Part shown: one piece after another, positions 1 through 8,927 of the stretch
How the letters are laid out: every line of letters starts with the position of its first letter
Position numbering within the stretch: position 1 is the first letter of the stretch
From: Hyphomonadaceae bacterium
GTDB taxonomy: Bacteria; Pseudomonadota; Alphaproteobacteria; Rhizobiales; Hyphomicrobiaceae
DNA: 64,000 bases
NCBI GenBank assembly: GCA_019747815.1
Contig: JAIEQJ010000043.1
Span: forward strand, 1 to 64,000
Direction: 5' to 3'
Translations under genes and position numbers: made by a program
Notes under the pieces: generated by a model
What the model was told of the DNA's origin: nothing
Seen by the model: only the letters and a program-made list of their open reading frames with translations
Databases searched by the model: none

Positions 1-101
1 CGGGGCAACATTCCTCGCCTTCATCCAGCTTGCCGCCATCCGCATTTCCTTGCGATCAATCGAGTCCACGGCCTAGCCATCAAACTTTCGGGAAGTCGCC
101 C

Positions 102-767
102 ATGAGGTCGCCCATGTCCGTTGCCCTATCCGTTGTCGTGCCCGGACTGCCGTTGCGGCGCTGGCTGAGGCTGTTCGCGCTCGGCGTTGGCGTCGTTGCG
201 CCCCTGGTCCTTGCCCCGGCGGCGCTCGCTCAAGACACGGTGCGGGTACGCGGCACCATCGATCGCGTCGACGGGGACGCCTATCTCGTCAAGGCGCGCG
301 ATGGTGCCGAGCTCAAGCTGAGGCTCGCGCCCAATGCCAGCGTAGTGGCGCTGATCCAGGCCGCCCTCACCGACATCAAGGCGGGCACCTACGTCGGCGT
401 TGCCGGCCTGCCGTTGCCCGACGGCAGCCAGAAGGCGCTGGAGGTGCACATCTTTCCCGAAGCCATGCGGGGCCTCGGCGACGGCCACCGCGGCTGGGAC
501 CTGCAGCCGTCGAGCACCATGACCAACGGCAACGTGGAGCAGGCCCAGGCCTCCAGCGACGGCCAGGTGCTGACGCTCAAATATAAGGACGGCGAGAAGA
601 AGATCGTCGTGCCGCCGGGCATCCCGATCGTGGCCTACGTGCCGGGCGAGGTCGGCGAGCTGAAGGCGGGCGCCCGCATCTTCATCAGCGCGGCCAAGAG
701 GTCGCCGGACGGATCGCTGGAGGCCCAACGCATCAATGTCGGCCGCGGCGTCGCTCCGCCCATGTAG
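102..767 (+). CDS. Secreted DUF5666-like protein
   Basis: Predicted exported protein of 221 residues. The start at 102 is preferred because GGGAAG lies about 8 bases upstream; an in-frame ATG at 114 is the alternative. Residues 1-45 hold a long signal peptide with a hydrophobic core ending in an ALAQ-type cleavage site. The mature part shows two beta-rich halves (one beginning VRVRGTIDRVDG, the second around LTLKYKDGEKKIVVPPG) that resemble the OB-like DUF5666 fold common in Hyphomicrobiales. No catalytic residues are recognisable and the function is unknown. Family assignment is from pattern recognition only. Confidence 0.7.
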   Translation: MRSPMSVALSVVVPGLPLRRWLRLFALGVGVVAPLVLAPAALAQDTVRVRGTIDRVDGDAYLVKARDGAELKLRLAPNASVVALIQAALTDIKAGTYVGVAGLPLPDGSQKALEVHIFPEAMRGLGDGHRGWDLQPSSTMTNGNVEQAQASSDGQVLTLKYKDGEKKIVVPPGIPIVAYVPGEVGELKAGARIFISAAKRSPDGSLEAQRINVGRGVAPPM

Positions 768-780
768 GCGGCGCGCATTC

Positions 781-830
781 CCTCTCCCCGCGCCGCTTCC
801 GGCATAGCGAGAGGGTCAGGGTGAGGGGTA
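781..830. repeat. CTCTCCCC/GTGAGGGG imperfect intergenic palindrome
   Basis: The sequence begins CCTCTCCCCG and ends GGGTGAGGGGTAG, a partly self-complementary GC-rich stretch between the DUF5666 gene and parA. Related CTCTCCCC/GGGGAGAG hairpins occur at 34598-34625 and 50242-50279, so it belongs to a small dispersed family in this window. Confidence 0.45.
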
Positions 831-955
831 GCCCTGAGCAGCCCAGTCGTGCGCTGTAGGAAGAATCAATTCCGACATCGCGGTGGCGCGCAAGACTGCG
901 CGCCGCCGTGCGAATCACTTAACCCGCTCTGCTCGAATTTCGCAGAGGGGGAAGC

Positions 956-1846
956 ATGACGCAGTTCCTTGCAGTATCGAACAGAAAGGGTGGCGTCGGC
1001 AAGTCGACCATCTCCGTCATGCTGGCCCATGCCGCCGCGTCCTGGGGTCGGCAGCGCGTGCTGGTGATGGACCTCGATACCCAGTGCAACGCTTCCCTGA
1101 TGCTGGTGGGCGGCGAGGGCTGGGAGAAGGCGTCACGGGCCGGGCACACCATCGCCGACTATTTCTACGACCGCTTCGAGAAGGTGGCCGAGGACGAATC
1201 GGCCTACGTGCTGAGCAACGTCGGCGACGTCGCGCATGGGCGCTTCTTCGCCGGCCGCGTCTCTCTGCTGCCGGGCTCCCAGCGGCTGGAGGACATCCAG
1301 AGCGAGCTCTTCGTCATGCAGTCGTCCAAGAAGGAGCTGCACGCCGATGCGGTCGCCGTGCAGGTGCGCGGCCGCATGAAGCGGCTGATGAAGCACTTCG
1401 GCATGGATTTCGATCTCGTCATCCTCGACTGCCCGCCGGGGCTGTCGTACGCGGCGCTGGCGGCGCTCGACCTTGCCGACCTCGTGCTCGTGCCCTTCCG
1501 CCCCGACTTTGTCTCGCAGTTCGCGCTCGATCGCGTGGCCATGCTGATCGAGAAAGTGGAGACGGGCGAGCAGCTTGCCTCGATCCCGTTCGGCGAGCGG
1601 CGCTATGTCTGCCTGCCCAACTACCTGAAGGGCGACGGCCACGAGCGGCTGCTGATCGATCAGCTCGCCCTCGATCATCCCCTGTTGACGACGCGCCTGC
1701 CGACCCTGGACAGCATTGCGCGCGCGTTCGATTGGGACGAGACTAGAAAGTCCATGGAGCAGAAGTATGCCGATGCCCTGCCGCATCTGCGTCAGCTGCA
1801 TGGCGAGGTGCTCGGTGCGCCCCTGCTGCGTGCCAAGACGGCTTGA
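956..1846 (+). CDS. Orphan ParA-family ATPase
   Basis: Cytosolic P-loop ATPase of the ParA/MinD type, 296 residues. Residues 10-18 carry the deviant Walker A box KGGVGKST with its signature first lysine. A Walker A' motif (DLDTQCNAS) follows near residues 41-49, and a Walker B-like LVILDCPPG near residue 160. Such ATPases position DNA, protein complexes or polar structures. No ParB-like gene or parS-like site is next to it, so it is probably not the chromosome-segregation ParA. The next gene starts 7 bases after the stop and may encode its partner. What cargo it positions is unknown. Confidence 0.85.
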   Translation: MTQFLAVSNRKGGVGKSTISVMLAHAAASWGRQRVLVMDLDTQCNASLMLVGGEGWEKASRAGHTIADYFYDRFEKVAEDESAYVLSNVGDVAHGRFFAGRVSLLPGSQRLEDIQSELFVMQSSKKELHADAVAVQVRGRMKRLMKHFGMDFDLVILDCPPGLSYAALAALDLADLVLVPFRPDFVSQFALDRVAMLIEKVETGEQLASIPFGERRYVCLPNYLKGDGHERLLIDQLALDHPLLTTRLPTLDSIARAFDWDETRKSMEQKYADALPHLRQLHGEVLGAPLLRAKTA

Positions 1847-1852
1847 GCCTTG

Positions 1853-2338
1853 ATGCGCAAGAAGACGAGAGCGCTGTCGGGGGCTTCCCAGGACGCCTAT
1901 TTCCGCCGCGTCTTGCGAGCGCATCCCGCTCTGCCTGCCGAGGCGCGGGACCGGCTGCTGCGCACCTTGCGGCAGGAGGTGGCCCAGCTTCGCGTGCGCG
2001 TTGCGCCAGGCCGCGACGCCGATGCCCCGCCGGCGGCAGTTTGTGGGCTGCCGCCAGCCATTGCCGCCCCGCCCGTGCCGGTCCCGCAGCCCGATCCGCC
2101 CGCCGCCCCGCCCTTCGACCCCTTCTCCCCCAACATCGTCGTCGTCGTCCGCAAGGCCGGGCGCGAGGCCGCGCTGGCAGCGCTTGGCGCCATCCACAGC
2201 CTCGATAACCTGCGGCTGCTGGCGCGCGAGCAGCGGCTCACGGTCGGCGCTGACTTATCCTCCGCGGCAGAGCTGCGCATCGCCATCGTTGCCGCTGCCG
2301 AGCGCCGCATCGCCAACCGCATGGCGGCGGCGGGCTGA
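1853..2338 (+). CDS. Small hypothetical protein downstream of ParA
   Basis: A 161-residue protein I do not recognise. The ATG at 1853 lies six bases after the parA stop and directly follows an in-frame TTG (1850). The N-terminal 60 residues are basic and probably helical (DAYFRRVLRAHPALPAEARDR). A Pro/Ala-rich linker (about residues 65-95) follows, and then a helical C-terminus with LLAREQRLTVGADLSS. The spacing implies co-transcription with the ParA ATPase. An adaptor role is an inference from position only. Confidence 0.65.
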   Translation: MRKKTRALSGASQDAYFRRVLRAHPALPAEARDRLLRTLRQEVAQLRVRVAPGRDADAPPAAVCGLPPAIAAPPVPVPQPDPPAAPPFDPFSPNIVVVVRKAGREAALAALGAIHSLDNLRLLAREQRLTVGADLSSAAELRIAIVAAAERRIANRMAAAG

Positions 2339-2371
2339 GTTGAGCTTTTGGTTTGCGTTTGGAGCGACAGG

Positions 2372-2908
2372 ATGTGCCCGTCTCGGTCCGCCGTCTGGTG
2401 TGCCTTTGCTGTGCTCACAGCCGTCGTCCTGTGCCTCGTGCCGGTGCGTGCCCAGACCGATGCGGTGACCATCGTCGCGCTTGGTGCCAGCAACACCAAC
2501 GGCTGGGGCGTGGCGCCGGCCGAGGCCTATCCGGCGCGACTGCAGGCGCTGCTCGAGGCGACAGGCATCGACGCCGTGGTGCACAACGCCGGCATCCCCG
2601 GCGACACGACGGGCGGCATGCTGGCGCGGCTCGAGCGCGCGGTGCCGGCCGGAACCCGGCTCGTGATCCTGCAGCCCGGCACCAACGATGCGCGCGTGGG
2701 ACTGGCGGCCGAGCGTGCGCTCAACATCGAGACGATGCGCGCGCGGCTCAAGGCGATGGGCGTCGGCCTCCTGATCATCGAGAACGGCGTGCTGGACGGG
2801 CTGCCGCGCGGCGAGCTGCAGCCCGACGGGATCCATTTCACCCCGGCGGGCTATGCACTGCTTGCGGCGCGCATCCTGCCCGATGTGCTGGGCGCTCTTG
2901 GCCGATAG
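2372..2908 (+). CDS. Secreted SGNH/GDSL-type esterase
   Basis: Probable periplasmic arylesterase/lysophospholipase-like hydrolase (TesA-like SGNH fold), 178 residues. The start at 2372 is chosen because GGAG sits 8 bases upstream. A signal peptide ends at VRAQ (about residue 28). Block I reads GASN at residues 38-41 instead of GDSL, keeping the nucleophile Ser40. The oxyanion-hole blocks appear as NAGIPGDTTGG and PGTNDAR, and the catalytic Asp-His pair as QPDGIHFT near the C-terminus. The substrate is unknown. Confidence 0.8.
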   Translation: MCPSRSAVWCAFAVLTAVVLCLVPVRAQTDAVTIVALGASNTNGWGVAPAEAYPARLQALLEATGIDAVVHNAGIPGDTTGGMLARLERAVPAGTRLVILQPGTNDARVGLAAERALNIETMRARLKAMGVGLLIIENGVLDGLPRGELQPDGIHFTPAGYALLAARILPDVLGALGR

Positions 2909-2930
2909 CTCTCCGCGACGGCCGCCTCCG

Positions 2931-2990
2931 GCCCAAGTCATCCCGCGGCGCCCAAGTCATCCGGCCCAAGTCATCCTGCCCAAGTCATCC
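2931..2990. repeat. Four copies of GCCCAAGTCATCC at the terC 3' end
   Basis: The 13-mer GCCCAAGTCATCC occurs at 2931, 2950, 2964 and 2978, with spacing 19, 14 and 14. The last copy contains the terC stop codon (TCA at 2985-2987 on the plus strand). The array therefore looks like outward amplification of the 3' end of terC into the space between the convergent esterase and terC genes. Confidence 0.85.
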
Positions 2991-3740
2991 TCCGGCGCCT
3001 TCGGCCTTCTGCTTCTGCTTGGCCCGTCGGGCGAGGATGTTGAGCCCTTCGACCGCCACCGAGAAGGCCATCGCCGCGTAGATGTAGCCCTTGGGCACGT
3101 GGGCGCCGAACCCTTCCGCCAGCAGCACCATGCCGATCATCAGCAGAAAGCCCAGCGCCAGCATCACCACCGTCGGATTGGCGTTGATGAAGTTCGACAG
3201 TGGCGTGGCCGCGAACATCATGGCGATGACCGCCACCACCACGGCGATCACCATGATCGGCACGTCCTTGGTCATGCCGACGGCGGTGATGATGCTGTCG
3301 ATGGAGAACACGAGATCGAGCAGCACGATCTGGCCCAGCGCCGCGGCAAAGCCGAGGCTTGCGGTCTTGCGGTTGAAGAGGTCGGGCGCGGGATCGGGAT
3401 CGACACGGTGGTGGATCTCCTTGGTCGCCTTCCAGACCAGGAACAGGCCGCCGGCGATCAGGATCATGTCCCGCCAGGAGAAGCCGTGACCGAGGACGGT
3501 GAACACGGGCTTGGTGAGTTGCACGATGATCGCAATGGTGCCGAGCAGCGCCAGCCGCATGATGAGCGCCAGGCTGAGGCCGATGCGGCGGGCAATGAGG
3601 CGTCGCTCCTCGGGCAGCTTGTTGGTCAGAATGGCGATGAAGATGAGATTGTCGATGCCGAGCACCACCTCCATGGCGATCAGTGTCACCAGGGCCGCCC
3701 AGGCGGCTGGGTCGGCGGCAAGCGTCAGAAGTTCGTCCAT
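2985..3740 (-). CDS. TerC family integral membrane protein
   Basis: Inner-membrane protein of the TerC/YoaE family, 251 residues, with about seven hydrophobic segments. The family hallmarks are acidic residues buried in helices: [10 protein letters not shown] near residue 28 and [13 protein letters not shown] near residue 145. TerC proteins are linked to metal (Mn/tellurite) handling and to metal supply during protein export; the exact ion here cannot be read from sequence. It lies downstream of the DUF1236 gene on the same strand, separated by a strong hairpin, so it may have its own promoter. The last residues (EGAGG) and stop lie in a repeat array. Confidence 0.9.
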   Translation of the reverse strand: MDELLTLAADPAAWAALVTLIAMEVVLGIDNLIFIAILTNKLPEERRLIARRIGLSLALIMRLALLGTIAIIVQLTKPVFTVLGHGFSWRDMILIAGGLFLVWKATKEIHHRVDPDPAPDLFNRKTASLGFAAALGQIVLLDLVFSIDSIITAVGMTKDVPIMVIAVVVAVIAMMFAATPLSNFINANPTVVMLALGFLLMIGMVLLAEGFGAHVPKGYIYAAMAFSVAVEGLNILARRAKQKQKAEGAGG

Positions 3741-3844
3741 GGCGCGGTGTGAGCCCTCGTGGTTCGGTCAAGGCGTGCGGCAGATATAGCCGGAATCGCT
3801 GGGCCCTGTCGCGACGCCCGGCCGCCTCCTCGCGCCTGGCATGG

Positions 3845-3877
3845 GCGCAGCCCCCGCGCTCGCCGCGGGGGCTGCGC
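3845..3877. repeat. Perfect 14-bp stem hairpin
   Basis: Arms GCGCAGCCCCCGCG (3845-3858) and its exact complement (3864-3877) enclose a 5-nt loop. It lies in the gap between the DUF1236 gene and terC, both on the minus strand. There is no T-tract, so it could be a Rho-assisted terminator, an mRNA 3' stabiliser, or neither. Confidence 0.6.
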
Positions 3878-3879
3878 GG

Positions 3880-3987
3880 GGTCCTTGCGCGTTCGTGGTT
3901 ACTCGGTGATGACCAGTTCGGCAGCGTCCGAAACTTCCTGCGCACCCAGCGGTCCTTGCGCGTTCGTGGTTACTCGGTGATGACCAG
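3880..3987. repeat. 37-bp direct repeat duplicating the DUF1236 gene 3' end
   Basis: Positions 3880-3916 and 3951-3987 are identical over 37 bp, with 34 bp between them. The second copy encodes the last residues (LVITE) and the stop of the minus-strand DUF1236 gene. The first is an extra copy of that 3' end placed downstream of the real stop. Confidence 0.9.
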
Positions 3988-4956
3988 GGCCACCGCGTGG
4001 TCCTTGGGATCGACGATGATCACCTCGTCGGCGGCGACGATGAAGCGATAGGGCCTGACATCGGGCACGCGGGCGAGGATCTCCTCGGGGAACGGGATGA
4101 GCTCGACGTCACGCGGGACTTCGGCGCCGAGCGCCAGCCGAATGCGCACGTTGGCCGTGCGCTCCCTGGGCACCGTCCGGTAGATGAAGCGCATGTCGTC
4201 GGCGCTCAGTGCGAGGTGCGGGCGGCCCGCCCGATCGGCGCGCTGCGAGCCGGCCGGAATGACGTCCACGATTACGTAGGTGCGCGGATCGACGATGCAG
4301 ATGGTCTCGTCCTCGAGCACCAGGTAGCTGTAGCCGCGGTAGCCCGGGACAAGCGACGCGACGGCGATCGGCAGCGGGTGGAGCCGCACCGCGCGGGGAA
4401 GCCGTGCGCCGGCAGTGAAGGACGCGTTGACGTTGGCCCTCTTGACCCGGTCGACACGCTGCTGCTTCACGAGGTGCTGGCGAACGCCGATGCGCTGCTG
4501 TTCGCTGACCTGGACCCGGCCGCCCTGCTGCTGCTCAGGACCGCTGGTCGACTGCTGCCGATCTCTGCCGGGCTGTTCGGTGGCTCTTTGATCCTTGCCG
4601 GCGGGCCGGCGTTCCTCCGTCGCCTTTTTGTCCTGGCCCGGCCGCGGCGGCTCGGACGATCGGCGCTCCCCTTTGCCGGGGTCGCGCTGGTCCATGGCCT
4701 TGCGCCGGTCCTTGTCCCGGTCGGGTGGGGTCGCCGATTTGGCGCGGTCCCTGTCCGTTTCGGGGGCTTGAGTGCTTTTGGGTTGCCGCTCCTTGGGCTC
4801 TGCGGCTTTGGGCTCTGCGGCTCTCGGCCGGTCTCTGCCCGGCTCGGCCCTCGGTTCGGCGGGCGCCCTCGGTTCGGCGGGCGCTTGTGCGTTGCCAAGC
4901 GTCGCTGCGCCGGCAAGCGCCATGGCGGCAGCCGTGCTGATCAAGAGATATCGCAT
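3970..4956 (-). CDS. Secreted DUF1236 domain protein with Arg/Pro/Glu-rich linker
   Basis: Exported protein of 328 residues. The start at 4956 fits GGAGTGA upstream and gives a clean signal peptide (MRYLLISTAAAMALAGAATLGNAQ). Residues about 25-160 are low-complexity and highly charged (repeats rich in AEPRA, DRDRAK, KATEERR). The C-terminal half holds two tandem DUF1236-like modules, each with an IVDP...V core (ICIVDPRTYVIVDVI and VIIVDPKDHAVALVI). Function is unknown; such proteins are common exported proteins of Hyphomicrobiales, perhaps cell-wall or nucleic-acid binding through the basic linker. The start 93 bp further upstream is less likely. Confidence 0.8.
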   Translation of the reverse strand: MRYLLISTAAAMALAGAATLGNAQAPAEPRAPAEPRAEPGRDRPRAAEPKAAEPKERQPKSTQAPETDRDRAKSATPPDRDKDRRKAMDQRDPGKGERRSSEPPRPGQDKKATEERRPAGKDQRATEQPGRDRQQSTSGPEQQQGGRVQVSEQQRIGVRQHLVKQQRVDRVKRANVNASFTAGARLPRAVRLHPLPIAVASLVPGYRGYSYLVLEDETICIVDPRTYVIVDVIPAGSQRADRAGRPHLALSADDMRFIYRTVPRERTANVRIRLALGAEVPRDVELIPFPEEILARVPDVRPYRFIVAADEVIIVDPKDHAVALVITE

Positions 4957-5214
4957 CGCCAAATCACTCCTGTGCTCGCAGCCATGCATGCACTGCCGGC
5001 GATCCTTGGGGTGAAACGCCGCCTGCCGCCATCCCGTTCCCCGTCCCAAAGCGCGGCGCGACCGGCCGTGGAGGGCAGATGGCGCAGGCCTTGCGCGTGG
5101 CCCGTGGGGCGTTGGCTTGGGTCGTGGGCAGGTGGGGCCAAGCTGACGTCTGGATTTGCGCCGGCAGGGCTCCTATAAGCCTGTGTCATTCTCCATAACG
5201 CCGACGAGACTCGC

Positions 5215-5964
5215 ATGGCTGGCCATTCGCAATTCAAGAACATCATGCACCGCAAGGGGCGCCAGGACGCGGCGCGCTCCAAGCTGTTTGCCAAGCTCGC
5301 GCGCGAGATCACGGTCGCCGCCAAAACCGGTCTGGCCGATCCCAACATGAACCCGCGCCTGCGCCTGGCCATCCAGGCGGCGCGCGCCGAGAACATGCCG
5401 AAGGACAACATCGAGCGCGCCATCAAGAAGGCCTCGGGCAGCGACACCGAGAGCTACGAGGCGATCCGCTACGAGGGGTACGGGCCGGGCGGCGTGGCGG
5501 TGATCGTGGAGGCGCTGTCCAACAACCGCAACCGCACCGGCGGGGCGGTGCGCGCGGTCTTCACCAAGCACGGCGGCAACCTCGGCGCCACCGGGGCCGT
5601 GTCGCACATGTTCGCCCATGTCGGCGAGATCGTCTATCCGGCGGGCGCGGGCAGCGCCGACGTCGTGCTGGATGCCGCCATCGAAGCCGGCGCGGAAGAT
5701 GTCAAGTCGGATGCGTCGGGCCATCTCATCACGTGCCTGTTTGCGGATCTCGGCAGCGTGTCGGCGGCGCTGGAAGCCAAGCTCGGCGAGGCCGCCGGCG
5801 TGAAGGCGCTGTGGAAGCCCACGCAGACCAGCACCGTCGACGAGGAGAGGGCCGCCTCGCTCATCAAGTTGATTGCGGCGCTGGAGGACGACGATGACGT
5901 GCAGAACGTCTATTCGAACTTCGAGGTCTCGGACGCTGTGCTGGCCAAGCTGACGGCGGCTTGA
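5215..5964 (+). CDS. yebC: YebC/PmpR family protein
   Basis: Full-length (249 residues) YebC/PmpR family protein beginning [18 protein letters not shown], the highly conserved N-terminus. Members act as DNA-binding regulators or, as shown for YebC-type proteins, as translation factors helping ribosomes through difficult (e.g. proline-rich) stretches. The conserved core [15 protein letters not shown] and NNRNRT are present near residues 85-105. In many Hyphomicrobiales yebC directly precedes ruvC-ruvA-ruvB; here ruvB is 3.6 kb away and ruvC and ruvA are absent from the window. Confidence 0.95.
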   Translation: MAGHSQFKNIMHRKGRQDAARSKLFAKLAREITVAAKTGLADPNMNPRLRLAIQAARAENMPKDNIERAIKKASGSDTESYEAIRYEGYGPGGVAVIVEALSNNRNRTGGAVRAVFTKHGGNLGATGAVSHMFAHVGEIVYPAGAGSADVVLDAAIEAGAEDVKSDASGHLITCLFADLGSVSAALEAKLGEAAGVKALWKPTQTSTVDEERAASLIKLIAALEDDDDVQNVYSNFEVSDAVLAKLTAA

Positions 5965-5991
5965 GGCCTGCGGGGCGCCGCGCCGTTATGC

Positions 5992-6885
5992 CTACGCCGC
6001 ATGCGGGCTCAGCAGCGGATGGCTCGGCTTGAGGGGCACGTCGAACTTCACGCCGGCCCGGGCCCCCTTGCTCCACACCACCACGCCGGCGAGGCAAGGG
6101 CCGCCCCTGAACTCGACCAGCACCACGGTTTGCGGCACGAGAGCGGGCACGTCCTGCAGGCCGACGCCGCCGGTCGAGACGTCCTTGGCGACGGCCTGGC
6201 ACGACCTGCCGTGATATTCGACGATGCACGGCAGGTGCACGTTGGGCCGCACCGCGGCACGGCGCTGCGGCAGGTCCGGCAGCTTGACGGTGTCATTCTC
6301 GTCGACGCACGGCCGCCCGCCTTCGACCACGCTGCGCAGCAGCTTCTTGAGCAAGGGCGTGTTGTGGCTGTAGCGGCCGGGTAGGCAGCGTGCCACGTCC
6401 CCTTCGAGGCACACCACGGCCGTGAGTGCGCGCAGGCTCAGGCACCGCCAGCGGTCGGCGACGGCCGGCAGATCCAAAAACCCCGCCGCTTCGGTTCCGA
6501 ACGCGTCCGCGTCCGTGCAGAAGGTCTCCACGTCCCGCTGCGCGGTCTGCAACGCGCTGAAGAAATCGCGCACGGCCGCGATATTCTTGAAGGCGATGCC
6601 GAGCGTCTCGCGGCAATGCCGGGGCAGCGAGATCTTGTCCAGGCGCGGCATTTGCGGGCCCAGGTCCTGCAGCGCCAGCGGGTTCTTGAGCCGGATACCG
6701 TCGCTCAGTGCGTTGATGCCGCTGGTGACGACGGCGACCTGCATGGCTGCCAGATGCAACTCGCCGACGAGTTGCTCGAAGCGCACGACGCCATCCACGT
6801 CTTCGCCGGGTGTAGCGGCATCGCCGACAGCCGCAAAGTTGGGCCATCCGAGCCGCGCAAGCTTCGCAATCAGGGCCTGGAGCAT
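5992..6885 (-). CDS. PilZ domain protein
   Basis: Cytosolic 297-residue protein. The C-terminal approximately 90 residues form a PilZ-like domain: RRAAVRPNVHLPCIV near residue 208, then DVSTGGVGLQ, matching the RxxxR and D/NxSxxG signatures that bind cyclic-di-GMP. The first arginine motif is somewhat divergent (RRAAVR). The N-terminal 200 residues are alpha-helical with no recognised fold. GGGGAG upstream supports the start. It is divergent from the MATE exporter and convergent with yebC. A c-di-GMP receptor role is inferred. Confidence 0.75.
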   Translation of the reverse strand: MLQALIAKLARLGWPNFAAVGDAATPGEDVDGVVRFEQLVGELHLAAMQVAVVTSGINALSDGIRLKNPLALQDLGPQMPRLDKISLPRHCRETLGIAFKNIAAVRDFFSALQTAQRDVETFCTDADAFGTEAAGFLDLPAVADRWRCLSLRALTAVVCLEGDVARCLPGRYSHNTPLLKKLLRSVVEGGRPCVDENDTVKLPDLPQRRAAVRPNVHLPCIVEYHGRSCQAVAKDVSTGGVGLQDVPALVPQTVVLVEFRGGPCLAGVVVWSKGARAGVKFDVPLKPSHPLLSPHAA

Positions 6886-7071
6886 GGTGTAGGCTCCCCA
6901 CGTGCGACCAACTGTACGCCCCTGGCCTTGAGGGCCTGTTAAATTAATCGCGAAAGCTCAACGCAATGCGCTGGCGCCTCCGTGGAAGTGCGGAGGGCGA
7001 CGCGGGCCCCCCTCGCGCTGTTGTGAGGTATCAAGCCTTCTCTTTTCGGCGCCGCGCCCTATGTTGCCCTC

Positions 7072-8493
7072 ATGACATCAGCGCAGACCGTTGCCGCCGC
7101 CGGTGCGGACGCTCCGGCGGGAGCGGTGCTTTGGCGCGTCGAGTTCACCGAGACGGTGAAGCTCGCCGCGCCGCTGGCCGTCAGTCAGCTCAGCCAGATC
7201 GCCATGATGACGACCGACTTGGCGCTGCTCGGCCGCCTCGGCGATCACGTCGTGGCGGCGGCGGCGCTCAGCCACACCATCTTGTTTGCCGCGTTCACGC
7301 TCGGCATGGGGCTGGTGTCGGCCGTCGCGCCGCTGGCCTCGCAGGCGTTCGGCGCACGCAATCCCCGCTTCGTGCGGCGCTCGGTGCGGGTCGGCATCTG
7401 GGCGGCGTTCCTGGCCGGCGTGCCGCTGACGGCCCTGCAGTTCTGGGGTGAGCCGATCCTGCTCGCCTTGGGCCAGGATCCCCAATCGGCGGAGCTCGCC
7501 GGGCGCTATCTTCTGGGACTGTGCTGGAGCATGATTCCGGCGTGGATCTTCATGGTCCTGCGCAACTTCATGAGTGCGGTGAACAGGCCTGAGCCGGCGC
7601 TGTGGATCACGCTCGCGGCCATTCCGCTCAATGGCTTTCTCGCCTATGGTCTGATCTACGGCGCATTCGGTCTGCCGCGGCTGGACGTGCTCGGCGCGGG
7701 CCTGGCGACCACGCTCGTCAACGTCTTCATGTGCGTCGTGGCGATCTGGATCGCCTACACCCGCCATCCGTTCAAGAAGTATCGCATCCTCGGCCGCTTC
7801 TGGCGTCCGGATTGGCCGCTGTTTGGTCAACTGCTCGCCATCGGTCTGCCGATCGCCGGCGCGTTCCTGCTGGAGTACGGTCTGTTTGCGGCCGCTGCGC
7901 TGCTGATGGGTCACATCAGCACCAGCGCCATTGCCGCCCACCAGATCGCGCTGCAGGTGGCGGCCGTTCTCTACATGGTGCCGTTCGGCATTTCCATGGC
8001 GGCCACGGTGCGCGTCGGCCAGGCGGTCGGCCGCCGCGACGCGGAGGCGACACGCCGGGCCGGCTTCACGGCGATGCTGCTGGCGGTCGCGTTCATGATC
8101 GTCATGACCGTGATCGTCGCCCTCACGCGCCACAGCATCCCGCTCGTGTTTCTCGGCGACACCGCGGCTGCGGGAGAGACCATGGCGCTGGCCGCAACGC
8201 TGCTTTTTGTCGGCGCCACGTTCTTCATCACCGACGGGATGCAATCGGTGATCGCCGGCGCCCTGCGCGGGTTGAACGACACGCGCGTTCCGCTCCTCAT
8301 CGCCGCCTTCAGCTTCTGGGCGATCGGCTTTGCGGGCAGCTACGGCCTGGCCTTCCTCCTGGGGCTTGGCGCCATCGGCGTCTGGATCGGCCTGTCGCTC
8401 GGCACCGGCACGTTCTCGCTCCTGCTGCTATGGCGCTTTCACGCGCTGACAAAGTCGCACTACATGCCGGCCGTGCCCGGAACGCCGGCCTGA
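7072..8493 (+). CDS. MATE family multidrug/Na+ antiporter
   Basis: Inner-membrane exporter of 473 residues with about 12 transmembrane segments arranged as two homologous bundles, typical of NorM-like MATE proteins. Conserved segments include PLAVSQLSQIAMMTTDLALLG near the N-terminus and the second-bundle start IGLPIAGAFLLEYGLF near residue 258. It would expel cationic drugs or metabolites using Na+ or H+. No regulator gene adjoins it. It is followed by an intergenic hairpin that terminates the convergent gene. Confidence 0.93.
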   Translation: MTSAQTVAAAGADAPAGAVLWRVEFTETVKLAAPLAVSQLSQIAMMTTDLALLGRLGDHVVAAAALSHTILFAAFTLGMGLVSAVAPLASQAFGARNPRFVRRSVRVGIWAAFLAGVPLTALQFWGEPILLALGQDPQSAELAGRYLLGLCWSMIPAWIFMVLRNFMSAVNRPEPALWITLAAIPLNGFLAYGLIYGAFGLPRLDVLGAGLATTLVNVFMCVVAIWIAYTRHPFKKYRILGRFWRPDWPLFGQLLAIGLPIAGAFLLEYGLFAAAALLMGHISTSAIAAHQIALQVAAVLYMVPFGISMAATVRVGQAVGRRDAEATRRAGFTAMLLAVAFMIVMTVIVALTRHSIPLVFLGDTAAAGETMALAATLLFVGATFFITDGMQSVIAGALRGLNDTRVPLLIAAFSFWAIGFAGSYGLAFLLGLGAIGVWIGLSLGTGTFSLLLLWRFHALTKSHYMPAVPGTPA

Positions 8494-8506
8494 GACGAGC
8501 GGACGG

Positions 8507-8539
8507 AAAAAAAGCCGGCGCTCGGGAGGAGGCCGGCTT
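8507..8539 (-). terminator. Rho-independent terminator
   Basis: Read on the minus strand, stem AAGCCGGC/GCCGGCTT with a 12-nt loop is followed directly by a run of seven or more T. It lies 77 bases past the stop of the His-rich protein gene on that strand and 14 bases past the MATE gene stop on the other strand. Confidence 0.8.
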
Positions 8540-8615
8540 GAGAGGAGACGGGTTGGCCGTTCGGCGGCGCCAAGGCGCCAAGTCCGCCGAACTCGACCCT
8601 AATCCACGTGGCCCA

Positions 8616-8927
8616 TCAATAGTGGTGCCAATGGCAGCGCGTGTGCCAATGGCCGTGACAAACATAATGGCCGTGCCAGCTGCTCCAATGCAGATGGCCA
8701 TGGCACACCCGGCGGCAATGCCGGTGATGATGATGGTGATGGTAATGCCGATGGTGCCAATGGCGATGACGGGTGTGAATCTGCGTCAGGAGCGAGCTGC
8801 CGGTCGCGCCTGCCAAATTGAGGCTGCTCTGCGGTGCGAGCGGCGCCGCGGACGCCGGGACAAGATAAGCACCAACTGCAACAATCGCGGCCGCTAATGT
8901 CATTTTGCTCAACATGTCATTCCTCAT
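8616..8927 (-). CDS. Small secreted histidine-rich protein
   Basis: A 103-residue exported protein: signal peptide to about residue 28 (LAAAIVAVGAYLVPASAA), then a spacer, then from residue 50 an exceptional His-rich tail (about 24 His in 53 residues, with Cys, Trp and Tyr, including HRHYHHHHHHRH). GGGAG about 11 bases upstream supports the 8927 start; 8915 is the alternative. The composition suggests binding of transition metals in the periplasm or cell wall. This is inferred from composition only. A second small secreted protein gene lies just upstream on the same strand. Confidence 0.75.
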   Translation of the reverse strand: MRNDMLSKMTLAAAIVAVGAYLVPASAAPLAPQSSLNLAGATGSSLLTQIHTRHRHWHHRHYHHHHHHRHCRRVCHGHLHWSSWHGHYVCHGHWHTRCHWHHY

